Source: an uncultured Nitrosomonadaceae bacterium (GTDB taxonomy: Bacteria; Pseudomonadota; Gammaproteobacteria; Burkholderiales; Nitrosomonadaceae). Taken from it: a stretch of 64,000 nucleotides of DNA. Position numbers and translations under genes: made by a program. The notes under the pieces were generated by a model. That model saw nothing but the letters and a program-made list of their open reading frames with translations, had not been told where the DNA came from and made no database searches. Shown one piece after another: positions 38,563 through 48,269 of the stretch. The stretch's first letter is position 1. Every line of letters begins with the position of its first letter. Where the stretch lies: positions 1-64,000 of the forward strand of contig CALSMH010000004.1 in the NCBI GenBank assembly GCA_943787405.1, written 5' to 3'.

Positions 38563-38981
38563 CTTTAATCGATTTCTATTCTGGTTCCAATGATAAGCTA
38601 CTAACTGTCTGTCGTCTTAGTGCGAAAGCTATTCAACAAAATTTAAAAATAACAATTTACACTCCTGATACTAAAATTGCAGACCAGCTCGATAGTTTGC
38701 TTTGGAATTTTTCTTCTACTGCATTTATTCCCCACTGCCGCGTAGAAGATAAACGTGCATTTGAAACTCCAGTGACAATTAGCCAAAATGAAGAGCCACT
38801 CCCACATGATAATATTTTAATTAACCTACATGACAGACACCCCCCTTTCTTCAGCCGCTTTCTTCGGTTAATTGAAATTTCTGGAACTACAGATGAAGAT
38901 ACCGAAGCGGCACGAATACGATACCGTTTCTACAAAGACAGAGGATATGAAATCCGCCACCATAAGCTTAAAAGCGCCTAA
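38559..38981 (+). CDS. holC: DNA polymerase III chi subunit
   Basis: This 140-residue protein is HolC (chi), which links the clamp loader to single-stranded DNA-binding protein. Family landmarks are the N-terminal IDFYSGSNDKLLTVCRLSAKA, the TPDTKIADQLDSLLWNF segment near residue 44 and the RFRFYKDRGYEI-like ending (RYRFYKDRGYEIRHHKL). It overlaps the pepA stop by four bases and is followed after 32 bases by valS. Confidence 0.93.
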   Translation: MTLIDFYSGSNDKLLTVCRLSAKAIQQNLKITIYTPDTKIADQLDSLLWNFSSTAFIPHCRVEDKRAFETPVTISQNEEPLPHDNILINLHDRHPPFFSRFLRLIEISGTTDEDTEAARIRYRFYKDRGYEIRHHKLKSA

Positions 38982-39013
38982 ATGAATCAAGCTAAATATT
39001 TAAGCGCCACTCA

Positions 39014-42000
39014 ATGCCAGTTACCTTCTCTATGAAAAGAAAAAATAGATCTTCGTCAAAGTCTGTTAAAAATAAAAAATCAAATAAATTGGGTGCGCAG
39101 TCACGTGCGAATCAAGACAAACCCAAGATTACTGATAGTATCCCTACGCTTACTGAGAAAGTATTTCTGTCTCCCAAGACCTTATCAAGTCAGTCTAGAC
39201 TCTCACTACCAAGGAAAACATCAGTTCCCATTCTTAAGGAGACAGAAACGATTTCAGAATCTGATACACAAAATTCACTTACTAATACACTGAGCCAAAA
39301 TTTACAAAATCAACCTTCCGCCAAGAAAAATTATGCCAAACTGGCTGAACAACTACAAACACCAACCGATAAAATGCCTGCACCTTCTAATATAATAGAA
39401 AATCTTCCAGAATCGCCAAATTTAGCTCCTCCTTTAATGGCCCTACCTAAAACCTTTGAGCCCCAACCAATAGAAAAACGCTGGTATCAAGCTTGGCAGT
39501 CGGCTGGCTATTTTGAGCCTAGCATTACTCAAGGAACTGATAAAACAATCAATTCTTATTGCATAATGCTGCCGCCACCAAATATTACTGGCACTCTGCA
39601 TATGGGGCATGCATTCCAGCACACTATTATGGATGCGCTTACTCGTTATCACCGAATGCTTGGAGATAACACACTGTGGCAGCCCGGAACGGATCACGCA
39701 GGAATAGCCACCCAAATTGTGGTTGAACGACAATTGGAAAGCCAAAATATAGACCGGCATGATCTCGGGCGTCAGGAGTTTATCAATCGGGTATGGCAGT
39801 GGAAAGAACAATCCGGCTCTACCATTACTCGACAAATGAAGCATTTAGGCACTTCATGCGACTGGTCACGAGAAAGATTTACGATGGATGAAGGATTGTC
39901 ACGAGCCGTAACAGAAGTATTTGTGCGACTTTACAAGGAAGGCTTAATCTATCGTGGCTGTCGACTTGTAAACTGGGATCCTGTGTTACAAACCGCAGTA
40001 TCAGATCTGGAAGTAATATCAAATGAAGAAGATGGTTTCCTCTGGCATATTTGCTATCCGTTCGAAAACGGATTAAATAAAAATGATGGGCTAGTTGTTG
40101 CCACCACTCGTCCAGAAACAATGTTGGGTGACATGGCTGTAGCTGTACATCCTGATGATGTACGATACCAGCATCTTATTGGAAGCCGCGTATGCTTGCC
40201 ACTATGCCAGCGTAGTATTCCCATCATTGCCGACACTTATGTAGACCCAAGCTTTGGAACTGGTTGTGTAAAAATTACCCCGGCTCATGATTTCAATGAT
40301 TATCAAATAGGCCAACGCCACGGGCTTACTACACAAAGTATTCTCACACTAGATGCAAAAATCAATGATCTTGCTCCTTCTGAATACCAGGGCCTTGACC
40401 GTTTTGATGCCCGAGAAAAAATTATTACAGATCTAGAAACACAGGGACTACTAGTTGAAACTAAACCACATAAACTTATGGTTCCACGTAGCGATCGTAC
40501 AGACTCTATTATAGAGCCAATGCTTACTGATCAATGGTATGTAGCAATGAAAGAGATGGCTAAAAATGGCCTCGATGTCGTCGCAAATGGAGAAGTGAAA
40601 TTTGTCCCAGAAAATTGGACCCATGTTTACAATCAGTGGCTGGAGAATATCCAGGACTGGTGCATCTCCCGCCAATTGTGGTGGGGGCATAGAATTCCGG
40701 CTTGGCATGATGAGGATGGCAATGTTTATGTGGCCCACAACCTGGAGGAAGCTCAACAACAAGCAGGGAAGCGTACACTTACACAAGATGAAGATGTGTT
40801 AGACACTTGGTTCTCATCAGCATTGTGGCCATTCTCCACCCTAGGATGGCCAGAGAAAACGCCAGAACTAAGAACATTTCTCCCAACCTCAGTACTTGTT
40901 ACCGGGTTCGATATAATTTTTTTCTGGGTAGCACGTATGATAATGATGTCCCTACATTTCACAGGAAGAATACCATTTCAAGAGGTATATGTAACCGGCC
41001 TAATTCGAGATTCAGAAGGTCAAAAAATGAGCAAGTCGAAGGGTAATGTACTTGATCCGCTAGATCTTATAGACGGGATTACCTTGCCAGCTTTAATTGC
41101 TAAGCGTACTACCGGGCTAATGAACCCCAAGCAGGCAGATTCTATCGAAAAAATCACACGAAAAAATTACCCTGAGGGTATAACCGCATATGGTACTGAT
41201 GCACTACGTTTCACTTTTGCGAGTCTTGCTTCGCATGGAAGAGATATAAAATTTGATTTGCAACGTTGTGGGGGGTACCGAAATTTCTGCAACAAATTCT
41301 GGAATGCGACCAGATATGTGATAATGAATTGCGAAGGAAAAGATGTGGGCTTAGATAAGAGTTTACCTTTAGAATTTTCTGCTGCAGATGAATGGATTGT
41401 TGGGCGCCTACAACAAGCAGAAAGTGTAGTAGAGAAATCGTTTCATGATTACCGGTTTGATTTAGCAGCACGTGAGATATATGAATTTGTTTGGGACGAG
41501 TATTGTGACTGGTACCTTGAACTTGCGAAGGTTCAATTAAATGGAAACAATGAATCTGTACAACGCGCCACCCGTCACACCTTAGTAAATGTACTAGAAA
41601 CAACACTAAGACTAGCTCATCCTATTATCCCTTTTATTACAGAAGAATTATGGCAAAAAGTCTCGCCGTTATCAGGTAAGCATGGTGAAAGCATTATGCT
41701 TCAACCATATCCTAAAGCTGATCTAGCACACATCAATAAAAGCTCTATGGAGAAAATGCATACACTTAAAGAGATAGTTGGTGCATGTCGTACCCTACGT
41801 GGCGAAATGAATTTATCTCCAGCGATGAAGGTTCCGCTACTAGCCACGGGAAATGAGGGGGCCCTAACTGAATTTTTGCCCTATTTAACCGCATTGATTA
41901 AGTTATCTAGCGTAGAAGTCATCCAAGGCGAGTTACCAGATGCAGATGCGCCGGTTGCAGTTGTAGGCGAATTCAAACTTATGCTGAAAATAGAAATAGA

Positions 42001-42199
42001 TATAGCTAAAGAGCGCGAGCGCCTAACAAAAGAAATAACACGTATTGAATTGGAAATTACAAAATCGGAAACCAAGCTTTCCAACCCTAATTTCGTCAAG
42101 CGTGCACCAATAAAAGTAGTCACTCAAGAAAAAGATCGTTTATCTGATTTTAGATCAAAACTTGAAAAAATAACTAAATTATTTCAGAAATTAGATTAA
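39014..42199 (+). CDS. valS: Valyl-tRNA synthetase with a long extra N-terminal region
   Basis: This 1061-residue class I synthetase charges tRNA-Val. The catalytic domain has the HIGH-type motif in [14 protein letters not shown] near residue 192 and the KMSKS motif in [14 protein letters not shown]. The editing domain lies between them ([17 protein letters not shown]), and the C terminus is a coiled coil. The usual ValRS start corresponds to the ATG at 39437 ([10 protein letters not shown]). Before it, the frame stays open for about 141 more codons, rich in Ser, Thr, Lys, Gln and Pro, with the segment [10 protein letters not shown] near residue 41. No ribosome-binding site is clear at either start. 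The extension may be a small neighbouring gene fused to valS; translation from 39437 alone remains possible. Confidence 0.95.
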   Translation: MPVTFSMKRKNRSSSKSVKNKKSNKLGAQSRANQDKPKITDSIPTLTEKVFLSPKTLSSQSRLSLPRKTSVPILKETETISESDTQNSLTNTLSQNLQNQPSAKKNYAKLAEQLQTPTDKMPAPSNIIENLPESPNLAPPLMALPKTFEPQPIEKRWYQAWQSAGYFEPSITQGTDKTINSYCIMLPPPNITGTLHMGHAFQHTIMDALTRYHRMLGDNTLWQPGTDHAGIATQIVVERQLESQNIDRHDLGRQEFINRVWQWKEQSGSTITRQMKHLGTSCDWSRERFTMDEGLSRAVTEVFVRLYKEGLIYRGCRLVNWDPVLQTAVSDLEVISNEEDGFLWHICYPFENGLNKNDGLVVATTRPETMLGDMAVAVHPDDVRYQHLIGSRVCLPLCQRSIPIIADTYVDPSFGTGCVKITPAHDFNDYQIGQRHGLTTQSILTLDAKINDLAPSEYQGLDRFDAREKIITDLETQGLLVETKPHKLMVPRSDRTDSIIEPMLTDQWYVAMKEMAKNGLDVVANGEVKFVPENWTHVYNQWLENIQDWCISRQLWWGHRIPAWHDEDGNVYVAHNLEEAQQQAGKRTLTQDEDVLDTWFSSALWPFSTLGWPEKTPELRTFLPTSVLVTGFDIIFFWVARMIMMSLHFTGRIPFQEVYVTGLIRDSEGQKMSKSKGNVLDPLDLIDGITLPALIAKRTTGLMNPKQADSIEKITRKNYPEGITAYGTDALRFTFASLASHGRDIKFDLQRCGGYRNFCNKFWNATRYVIMNCEGKDVGLDKSLPLEFSAADEWIVGRLQQAESVVEKSFHDYRFDLAAREIYEFVWDEYCDWYLELAKVQLNGNNESVQRATRHTLVNVLETTLRLAHPIIPFITEELWQKVSPLSGKHGESIMLQPYPKADLAHINKSSMEKMHTLKEIVGACRTLRGEMNLSPAMKVPLLATGNEGALTEFLPYLTALIKLSSVEVIQGELPDADAPVAVVGEFKLMLKIEIDIAKERERLTKEITRIELEITKSETKLSNPNFVKRAPIKVVTQEKDRLSDFRSKLEKITKLFQKLD

Positions 42200-42260
42200 A
42201 CATAGCCTATGCTAGGCTAAATTGGGTTATTTTCCGGAAGGATAAATATCAGAATAGCTT

Positions 42261-43691
42261 ATGGATTTTCTACCTATTTTTATTAACATCAGAGACCGCA
42301 GCTGTCTTGTCGTAGGTGGTGGTAAAATTGCTGCTCGAAAAATTGATTTGCTATTAAATGCTGGAGCATGTGTCACCGTAGTTGCACCAGAGCTTGATAT
42401 AGAGTTATTTGAGAAAGCAGATCGGGGGGTTTTCATCTATCGTGCTGAAACTTTCACCCCAGCCCATATTGATAATGTAGCCCTCGTAATCGCAGCAACC
42501 AATAATCTCTTAGTTAATCAAGCAATTTCTGAAGCTGCTAAAAAACTATGCATTCCGGTCAATGTAGTTGATAACCCTGATTTGTGTTCTTTTATTGTAC
42601 CCTCCATCATTGACCGCTCCCCCGTTTTAGTTGCAATTTCAAGTAGCGGAAAATCTCCTGTACTCGCAAGACTACTAAGAGCCCACTTAGAGACTATAAT
42701 CCCGGAAGCATATGGACGTCTTGCAACCTATGCCGCCAATTTTCGTTCGCGTGTAAAGAAGCATTTCTCCCACCCAGAAAGACGTCGTTTATTCTGGGAG
42801 AAAGAATTACAAGGCCCGTTTGCAGAAATGGTGTTTGCCGGAAAAGATAAGGCTGCACAAGATTATCTGGAGCGTTCACTACGAAATGAAATTGATGAAG
42901 CCCCGCTTGGGGAGGTCTATTTAGTAGGTGCCGGCCCAGGCAATCCTGATCTTCTAACCTTTAGAGCCATGCGTCTGATGCAACAAGCAGACGTCGTAGT
43001 CTATGACCGTTTGGTATCACCTGAAATACTTAATATGGTCCGCCGAGATGCTCAGCGTATCTATGCAGGAAAAGAGCAAAGAAATCACTCTATGTCACAG
43101 GAATCAATTAATGAATTACTTGTGCGGCTAGCAAAAGAAAATAAACGTGTCCTTAGGTTAAAAGGAGGCGATCCTTTTATTTTTGGCCGAGGTGGTGAGG
43201 AGATTGAAACGCTGGCTAGCTCCGGCATTCCATTTCAGGTGGTCCCTGGAATAACAGCTGCATCTGGAGTAGCGGCCTATGCAGGAATCCCACTTACCCA
43301 TCGAAACTATGCCCAGTCTTGTATTTTTGTCGCTGGTCATCTAAAGAATGGCAGTGTAGACCTTGATTGGCCAACCTTAGTAAAGCCAAATCAAACTATT
43401 GTAATTTACATGGGGCTACTCGGATTATCTGTTTTATGCCAGAAGCTTTCATCGCATGGTCTATCAGAAAAAACACCAGCCGCTATAGTCCAACAAGGCA
43501 CCACACACAATCAACGTGTATTAATTGGCTCGTTAGGAACATTGCCAGACCTAGCTCAATCCTCCAACCTTACTCCACCTACACTCATTATCATTGGGGA
43601 AGTAGTTAACCTTCATCAGAGCCTTACATGGTTCAAACCACAGCATGATCTTTATGCTAGTGACCATTCAAATTCCAAAGATAACCAGTAA
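42261..43691 (+). CDS. cysG: Siroheme synthase (fused precorrin-2 dehydrogenase/ferrochelatase and uroporphyrinogen methyltransferase)
   Basis: This 476-residue fusion protein makes siroheme from uroporphyrinogen III. The N-terminal domain (about residues 1-210) binds NAD through LVVGGGKIAARKIDLLL and carries the FIVPSIIDRSPVLVAISSSG segment typical of precorrin-2 dehydrogenase/chelatase. The C-terminal SUMT domain (about 218-460) has VYLVGAGPGNPDLLTFRA, VYDRLVSPEIL and RLKGGDPFIFGRGGEE for S-adenosylmethionine binding. Siroheme serves sulfite and nitrite reductases, but neither is encoded nearby. It follows valS by about 60 bases and is convergent with the peroxiredoxin gene. Confidence 0.96.
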   Translation: MDFLPIFINIRDRSCLVVGGGKIAARKIDLLLNAGACVTVVAPELDIELFEKADRGVFIYRAETFTPAHIDNVALVIAATNNLLVNQAISEAAKKLCIPVNVVDNPDLCSFIVPSIIDRSPVLVAISSSGKSPVLARLLRAHLETIIPEAYGRLATYAANFRSRVKKHFSHPERRRLFWEKELQGPFAEMVFAGKDKAAQDYLERSLRNEIDEAPLGEVYLVGAGPGNPDLLTFRAMRLMQQADVVVYDRLVSPEILNMVRRDAQRIYAGKEQRNHSMSQESINELLVRLAKENKRVLRLKGGDPFIFGRGGEEIETLASSGIPFQVVPGITAASGVAAYAGIPLTHRNYAQSCIFVAGHLKNGSVDLDWPTLVKPNQTIVIYMGLLGLSVLCQKLSSHGLSEKTPAAIVQQGTTHNQRVLIGSLGTLPDLAQSSNLTPPTLIIIGEVVNLHQSLTWFKPQHDLYASDHSNSKDNQ

Positions 43692-43756
43692 GAAAGTTAA
43701 TACTAATTATCTTTGAAAAATCGCAAATGCTAAATAAATATACAGCTGATATTTAA

Positions 43757-44395
43757 TTATTTATTGGGCTGTGGTGTTACACGTAAATATGGACGCGGGG
43801 CTTTATATCCTTTAGGATATTTCTGCTTAATAACTTCTTCATCTTGAACTGTTAATGGAATAATTACATCATCACCATCGCACCAGTTACCAGGGGTTGC
43901 TACTGAGTAATTGTCAGCTAATTGTAGCGCATCAATAACACGCAACACTTCGTTAAAATTACGTCCGGTGCTCATTGGATACGTGATAATGAGGCGCACT
44001 TTCTTTTTTGGATCAATAATGAAAAGTGAACGCACAGTCATAGTATCTGACTGATTAGGATGAATCATATCAAACAAGGTTGCTATGCTTCTATCCACAT
44101 CTGCAATAATAGGAAAACTGACTGTAGTACCCTGAGTTTCTTCAATATCATTGATCCACTCTACATGCTTATCTGCGGGATCAACTGATAACGCAAGCGC
44201 TTTAACATTTCTTTTATCAAATTCAGATTTTAGCTTAGCAGTTAACCCAAGTTCCGTTGTACAAACAGGCGTAAAGTCAGCTGGATGGGAGAATAAAACC
44301 GTCCAAGAGTCTACTGCCCACTCATAAAATTTAATTCTGCCAATCGATGAATCTTGTTCAAAATCTGGCGCTACATCGCCTAGGCGTAAAGTCAT
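43757..44395 (-). CDS. 1-Cys peroxiredoxin (Prx6 family)
   Basis: This 212-residue peroxiredoxin reduces hydrogen peroxide and organic hydroperoxides. The peroxidatic cysteine is Cys45 in SHPADFTPVCTTELG. The long C-terminal domain (VTPQ end, GDDVIIPLTVQDEEV) and the absence of a resolving CP-type partner motif mark the 1-Cys Prx6 class. The catalytic arginine is probably in TVRSLFIIDPKKKVR. It is a cytoplasmic stress-defence enzyme. A GGAGG-like sequence precedes the start. It is divergent from the urease locus across 532 bases and is probably transcribed alone. Confidence 0.94.
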   Translation of the reverse strand: MTLRLGDVAPDFEQDSSIGRIKFYEWAVDSWTVLFSHPADFTPVCTTELGLTAKLKSEFDKRNVKALALSVDPADKHVEWINDIEETQGTTVSFPIIADVDRSIATLFDMIHPNQSDTMTVRSLFIIDPKKKVRLIITYPMSTGRNFNEVLRVIDALQLADNYSVATPGNWCDGDDVIIPLTVQDEEVIKQKYPKGYKAPRPYLRVTPQPNK

Positions 44396-44927
44396 GGCAA
44401 CCTCCGTTTGATAGATGAATACTAGCTAAATTTAATCCAACTAATTGGATGATTCAACAGCTATTATCTCTTATCTAAGCTTCGATGCAATATTTTTATA
44501 ATTGTGGGGCCAGACAGTGTTCTTATAAAATACATAATTCGTTAATTCAAATACCCTTGCTCAGGAATTTATACCTCAAATTATTTTACAGGCCACATTT
44601 TAACCATTACATTTGTAATAGTTAAATGAATACATTTAATTTCTTAGCTCATATTTTCTACCAAATCTATTTACAGTATAATGTCTAGCAAGCATATGAC
44701 TTCCATTGACAGAAATACTATGCTTTGCTAGGCTAATCCAATAGGTTACTAAGCTGCAAAGCACAAGAATTTATGGTGCATCAGCAGAATTAAATGTTCC
44801 GTAAGTTATCAATGAAGTGAGCTACGAGTGTGGGATGAATATTTGCAATATAGATATCAAATTACCTCCCCGAAAATGAATTAGTGATAACACATAATCT
44901 CGTTTATCTATACAGGAGAAGAAAGTT
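44396..44927. other. 532-base AT-rich divergent region between peroxiredoxin and urease genes
   Basis: No coding frame with a plausible start was found here. It must contain the peroxiredoxin promoter (minus) and the urease promoter (plus). A 10-bp dyad with one mismatch, TAACCATTAC-attt-GTAATAGTTA, lies at 44601-44624. No clear sigma54 (TGGC-N8-TTGC) or NtrC-type site was seen, so nitrogen control of urease is not supported by this sequence. The last 20 bases hold the AGGAGA ribosome-binding site of ureB. Confidence 0.55.
44601..44624. promoter_or_regulatory. Dyad-symmetric site upstream of ureB, possible operator
   Basis: Two 10-base half sites with a 4-base AT spacer differ from perfect symmetry at one pair. 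The site is about 300 bases before ureB and 206 bases before the peroxiredoxin start. The shape suits a homodimeric regulator, but no known consensus was recognised. Confidence 0.35.
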
Positions 44928-45296
44928 ATGGTGCCAGGTGAAGTCATAGTAGGGGAAGGCAATATTGTATGTAATGCTGCCCGTAAAACAATTAAAGTTA
45001 AAGCGACAAACACTGGGGACAGGCCAGTTCAAATTGGCTCCCATTTTCATTTTTTTGAGGTAAATAGTGCGATTAGTTTTAGTCGAGGAGATGCATTTGG
45101 TATGCGCTTAAATATTCCGGCAAGTACTGCTGTTCGTTTTGAGCCAGGTGAAGAGAAAGAAGTAGAGCTAGTTGAAATTGGGGGATCCCGTGCTGCATTT
45201 GGTCACAATGATCTTGTAAACGGAAGCACGACACAAGAAGCTAACAAAAAAGAATCGATGCAACTTCTGAAAAGTAAAAACTTTAAGGATAAATAA
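44928..45296 (+). CDS. ureB: Urease beta subunit
   Basis: This 122-residue UreB is the beta chain of the nickel enzyme urease (urea to ammonia and carbamate). The start [17 protein letters not shown] and the core segments [20 protein letters not shown] and [24 protein letters not shown] are highly conserved. About 15 extra Lys-rich residues follow the usual C terminus. An AGGAGA ribosome-binding sequence is placed 9 bases before the ATG. It opens the locus and lies 2 bases before ureC; unusually, ureA does not precede it. Confidence 0.96.
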   Translation: MVPGEVIVGEGNIVCNAARKTIKVKATNTGDRPVQIGSHFHFFEVNSAISFSRGDAFGMRLNIPASTAVRFEPGEEKEVELVEIGGSRAAFGHNDLVNGSTTQEANKKESMQLLKSKNFKDK

Positions 45297-45298
45297 TT

Positions 45299-47020
45299 AT
45301 GAGCCTGACAATAAGTAAAAAGAACTATGCTAATTTATTTGGGCCCACGACAGGTGACAAAGTAAGATTAGGTGATACAGAACTTTTTATTGAAATAGAA
45401 AAAGATCACAATACCTATGGGGATGAGTCAAAATTTGGCGGAGGAAAAAGTATTCGCGATGGCATGGGCCAATCTTCAACTGCAACAAGGGATCAGGGTG
45501 TTCTCGATTTAGTAATTACCGGTGCGATCATAATTGACCACTGGGGGATTGAGAAGGCTGACATTGGTATAAAAGATGGAAATATTGTTGGCATCGGTAA
45601 GGCCGGCAATCCAGATATGATGGATGACGTTTCTCCTAATATGATAATCGGAGCCTCTACCGAGGTGCATGGAGCATATGGGTTCATAGCTACTGCAGGT
45701 GGATTTGACGCGCATATTCATTTTATTAGTTCTACGCTAATTGAAACTGCTTTATACAGTGGTATAACTACAATGATGGGTGGGGGAACTGGTCCAGCAG
45801 ATGGAACTAACGCAACGACCGTAACACCAGGAAAATGGAACATCCAGAAGATGCTAGAGTCATCTGAAGCGTTCCCTATGAATCTTGGTTATTTTGGAAA
45901 AGGAAATTGTTCAACTGAAGCGCCTTTAGTAGAACAAGTTGAAGCAGGCGCCTGTGGTCTTAAGATCCATGAAGACTGGGGCTCAACACCTGCCGTTATT
46001 AATGCATGCTTGAACGTTGCAGACAACCTTGATGTGCAAGTCGCCATTCATACCGATACCTTAAACGAAGCAGGATTCGTAGAAGATACCGTAAATGCAA
46101 TTAATGGGCGTGTAATACATACCTTCCATACAGAAGGAGCTGGTGGAGGCCATGCGCCAGATATTATTAAAGTTGCAATGTATCCGAATGTTCTACCCTC
46201 CTCTACAAATCCAACTCGCCCTTATACTGTTAATACATTCGATGAGCATATGGATATGCTGATGGTATGTCATCATTTAAGTAGAAATATACCAGAAGAT
46301 GTATCTTTTGCCGATTCACGTATACGACCAGAAACGATGGGTGCAGAGGATATTTTGCATGATCGGGGTATCTTCAGCATGATGTCTTCAGATTCACAGG
46401 CAATGGGTCGTGTAGGTGAAGTAATTTGCCGTACATGGCAGACCGCCGATAAAATGAAAAAACAGTTTGGTCCACTGGAAGAAGATAAAGAAAATGGCAA
46501 TGATAATTTTCGTGTTAAACGATATGTTGCGAAATACACGATTAACCCAGCCTTATCACACGGTATCGGACAATATGTCGGATCAATTGAGCCTGGTAAA
46601 ATGGCTGATATCGTTATATGGAGCCCGGCAATGTTTGGCGTTAAGCCAGAACTTATTATTAAGGGTGGGATGATAATAGCAAGTAAAATGGGTGATGCAA
46701 ATGCCTCTATTCCTACCCCTCAACCAGTAGTCTACCGAAAAATGTTTGGTGCTTATGGTAAAGCGTTACTCAAGACTTGTGCCACTTTTGTTTCTCAAGC
46801 ATCAATAGATAAAGGAATTGTGGAAGAATATGGTCTACAAAAGATTATTCTACCCGTTTCTGGTTGCAGAACTATTGGAAAAAAAGATCTAATTCACAAT
46901 GATAAGACACCTGAACTTACAGTAAATCCTGAGAATCATGAGGTAAGAGTTGATGGTGAAGTAATATCAAGTGAACCAGCTGAAGAAATATCATTAGCAC
47001 AACGCTATTTCTTATTTTAA
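45299..47020 (+). CDS. ureC: Urease alpha (catalytic) subunit
   Basis: This 573-residue UreC carries the complete di-nickel site. By alignment to Klebsiella numbering (offset about +5), the ligands are His139 and His141 in DAHIHF, the carbamylated Lys222 in GLKIHEDWG, His251 in AIHTDTLNE, His277 in [12 protein letters not shown] and Asp365 in [13 protein letters not shown]. The active-site flap has Cys324 and His325 in MLMVCHHL. One stretch after the first histidine pair, [12 protein letters not shown] (144-155), departs from the common xPQQ-type sequence. The enzyme should be active if nickel is inserted. It lies between ureB and ureA. Confidence 0.97.
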   Translation: MSLTISKKNYANLFGPTTGDKVRLGDTELFIEIEKDHNTYGDESKFGGGKSIRDGMGQSSTATRDQGVLDLVITGAIIIDHWGIEKADIGIKDGNIVGIGKAGNPDMMDDVSPNMIIGASTEVHGAYGFIATAGGFDAHIHFISSTLIETALYSGITTMMGGGTGPADGTNATTVTPGKWNIQKMLESSEAFPMNLGYFGKGNCSTEAPLVEQVEAGACGLKIHEDWGSTPAVINACLNVADNLDVQVAIHTDTLNEAGFVEDTVNAINGRVIHTFHTEGAGGGHAPDIIKVAMYPNVLPSSTNPTRPYTVNTFDEHMDMLMVCHHLSRNIPEDVSFADSRIRPETMGAEDILHDRGIFSMMSSDSQAMGRVGEVICRTWQTADKMKKQFGPLEEDKENGNDNFRVKRYVAKYTINPALSHGIGQYVGSIEPGKMADIVIWSPAMFGVKPELIIKGGMIIASKMGDANASIPTPQPVVYRKMFGAYGKALLKTCATFVSQASIDKGIVEEYGLQKIILPVSGCRTIGKKDLIHNDKTPELTVNPENHEVRVDGEVISSEPAEEISLAQRYFLF

Positions 47021-47059
47021 TCAATCCAGAAATTTTATACTCTACATATTGGTGAAGCT

Positions 47060-47362
47060 ATGCATTTAACACCTCGCGAAATAGAAAAATTAATGCTGCA
47101 CAGTGCAGGAGAGCTTGCAAAAAAAAGGAAAGCAAGAGGCGTAAAACTGAATCATCCTGAATCTGTTGCCTTAATTTGCAGTGAGCTAATGGAAGCTGCA
47201 CGTGACGGCAAAACCGTCGCACAATTAATGCAACTAGGTGCGACTTTCCTTACAAAAGAAGATGTAATGGAAGGTGTATCAGAGATGATTCACGACGTAC
47301 AAATAGAGGCAACCTTCCCGGATGGAACAAAACTAGTAACGGTACATGATCCTATCCGGTAA
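47060..47362 (+). CDS. ureA: Urease gamma subunit
   Basis: This 100-residue UreA is the gamma chain of urease. It starts [20 protein letters not shown] and contains [22 protein letters not shown] and the ending [20 protein letters not shown], all highly conserved. In most bacteria ureA is first, before ureB and ureC; here it is third, 39 bases after ureC. A weak GGTGAAG sequence may act as its ribosome-binding site. A 355-base non-coding gap with two hairpins follows. Confidence 0.96.
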   Translation: MHLTPREIEKLMLHSAGELAKKRKARGVKLNHPESVALICSELMEAARDGKTVAQLMQLGATFLTKEDVMEGVSEMIHDVQIEATFPDGTKLVTVHDPIR

Positions 47363-47442
47363 TATTTACAAGTAAAGATGGATTACTACTGTTTAGGGCT
47401 CTGATTTGACTAAATAGTGGAAAGAGATGGTAACCACTAATT

Positions 47443-47473
47443 AAGCACACATTAGATCTTCTAATGTGTGCTT
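47443..47473 (+). terminator. Perfect 14-bp hairpin downstream of ureA
   Basis: The arms AAGCACACATTAGA and TCTAATGTGTGCTT are perfectly complementary around a 3-base loop. It lies 80 bases after the ureA stop. The following bases (CTGTATTTGC) do not form a clean U tract, so it may be an attenuator or an mRNA-stabilising element rather than a full terminator. Confidence 0.45.
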
Positions 47474-47495
47474 CTGTATTTGCTAGGAGACTATA

Positions 47496-47517
47496 GTACT
47501 ATTTTGGGAAATAGTAC
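47496..47517 (+). promoter_or_regulatory. Perfect 9-bp hairpin in the ureA-ureE gap
   Basis: The arms GTACTATTT and AAATAGTAC pair perfectly around a TGGG loop, 22 bases after the larger hairpin. The role is not known; position suggests control of, or processing between, the structural and accessory urease transcripts. Confidence 0.4.
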
Positions 47518-47717
47518 CAGCATATATAGGAAGAACCAAAAAATCTGATGGCTATGAGCAATCTCATTTATTCCTTATTTTGAAACAAAACTGCTCACCA
47601 TGTACAACTATAAGAATCACTATGGCTGCACTGGCTCAAATAAGAACGGGCAGATTCTATCCTTAGAATAAAAATTCTTACTTACAAATGTAATTATTAA
47701 TTTGGAATAAACTGATT

Positions 47718-48269
47718 ATGATTATCAAAGAAATACTTGGCAATAAATCAAATATGGATCTAGCGAATCTAGAAATAGACTTTTTAGAGCTAGAGTGGTT
47801 TGAAACCTCAAAGCGAATTCAAAGTAAAACTACTAATAATGGTGAGCAGATATCAATAAAGTTCTTAAAAGAAGGGCAGCATTTATCGCAAGATGACGTT
47901 CTATTTAAAGATGATAAAAAGGCCATCATAATAAATATTATAGAATGTGAAGCGATTGTAGTAGCGCCCTCATCATTACTAGAAATGGGTACAGTATGTT
48001 ATGAAATTGGTAATAAACATGCTCCTATGTTTATTCAGGACAATAAAGTATTAATTCCATTTGAAGAACCATTGTTTAAATGGCTAAGTGCTAGCGGGTA
48101 TCATCCTTCAAAAGAAAGCAGGCAATTAAAAAGTATCCTTAGATCTACAGATGCCTCGCATGGTCATGGTCATAGTCACTCGCATGAGCACAATCATAAA
48201 GAAAATAATGAACAACCACTGTTCACTAAAATCATAAATTTTGCATCGAAATATTCAAATGAAAAATAG
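47718..48269 (+). CDS. ureE: Urease accessory protein UreE (nickel metallochaperone)
   Basis: This 183-residue UreE delivers nickel to the urease activation complex. It has the N-terminal peptide-binding domain, the metal-binding domain with the conserved histidine in YEIGNKHAPMFI near residue 100, and a histidine-rich C-terminal segment (HGHGHSHSHEHNH, about residues 147-159) for nickel storage. It lies 355 bases after ureA and overlaps ureF, so the accessory genes form a tight subset. The protein is cytoplasmic. Confidence 0.93.
   Translation: MIIKEILGNKSNMDLANLEIDFLELEWFETSKRIQSKTTNNGEQISIKFLKEGQHLSQDDVLFKDDKKAIIINIIECEAIVVAPSSLLEMGTVCYEIGNKHAPMFIQDNKVLIPFEEPLFKWLSASGYHPSKESRQLKSILRSTDASHGHGHSHSHEHNHKENNEQPLFTKIINFASKYSNEK

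Larger units (their letters stand above)
47363..47717. other. Structured gap between urease structural and accessory genes
   Basis: This 355-base stretch has no convincing gene. It carries a perfect 14-bp stem hairpin at 47443-47473 and a perfect 9-bp stem hairpin at 47496-47517. Neither is followed by a strong T-run, so they are not classic intrinsic terminators. They could be processing sites, mRNA stabilisers or partial terminators lowering ureEFG expression. The region 47640-47717 may contain a second promoter for ureE. Confidence 0.55.

Noticed and set aside
44396-44927. Sigma54/NtrC control of urease
   Set aside because: No TGGC-N8-TTGC promoter or GCAC-type NtrC site was found in the upstream region.
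48160-48200. Repeat tract from alternating His codons in ureE
   Set aside because: It encodes the nickel-binding histidine-rich tail of UreE, a known family trait, and is not a separate repeat element.
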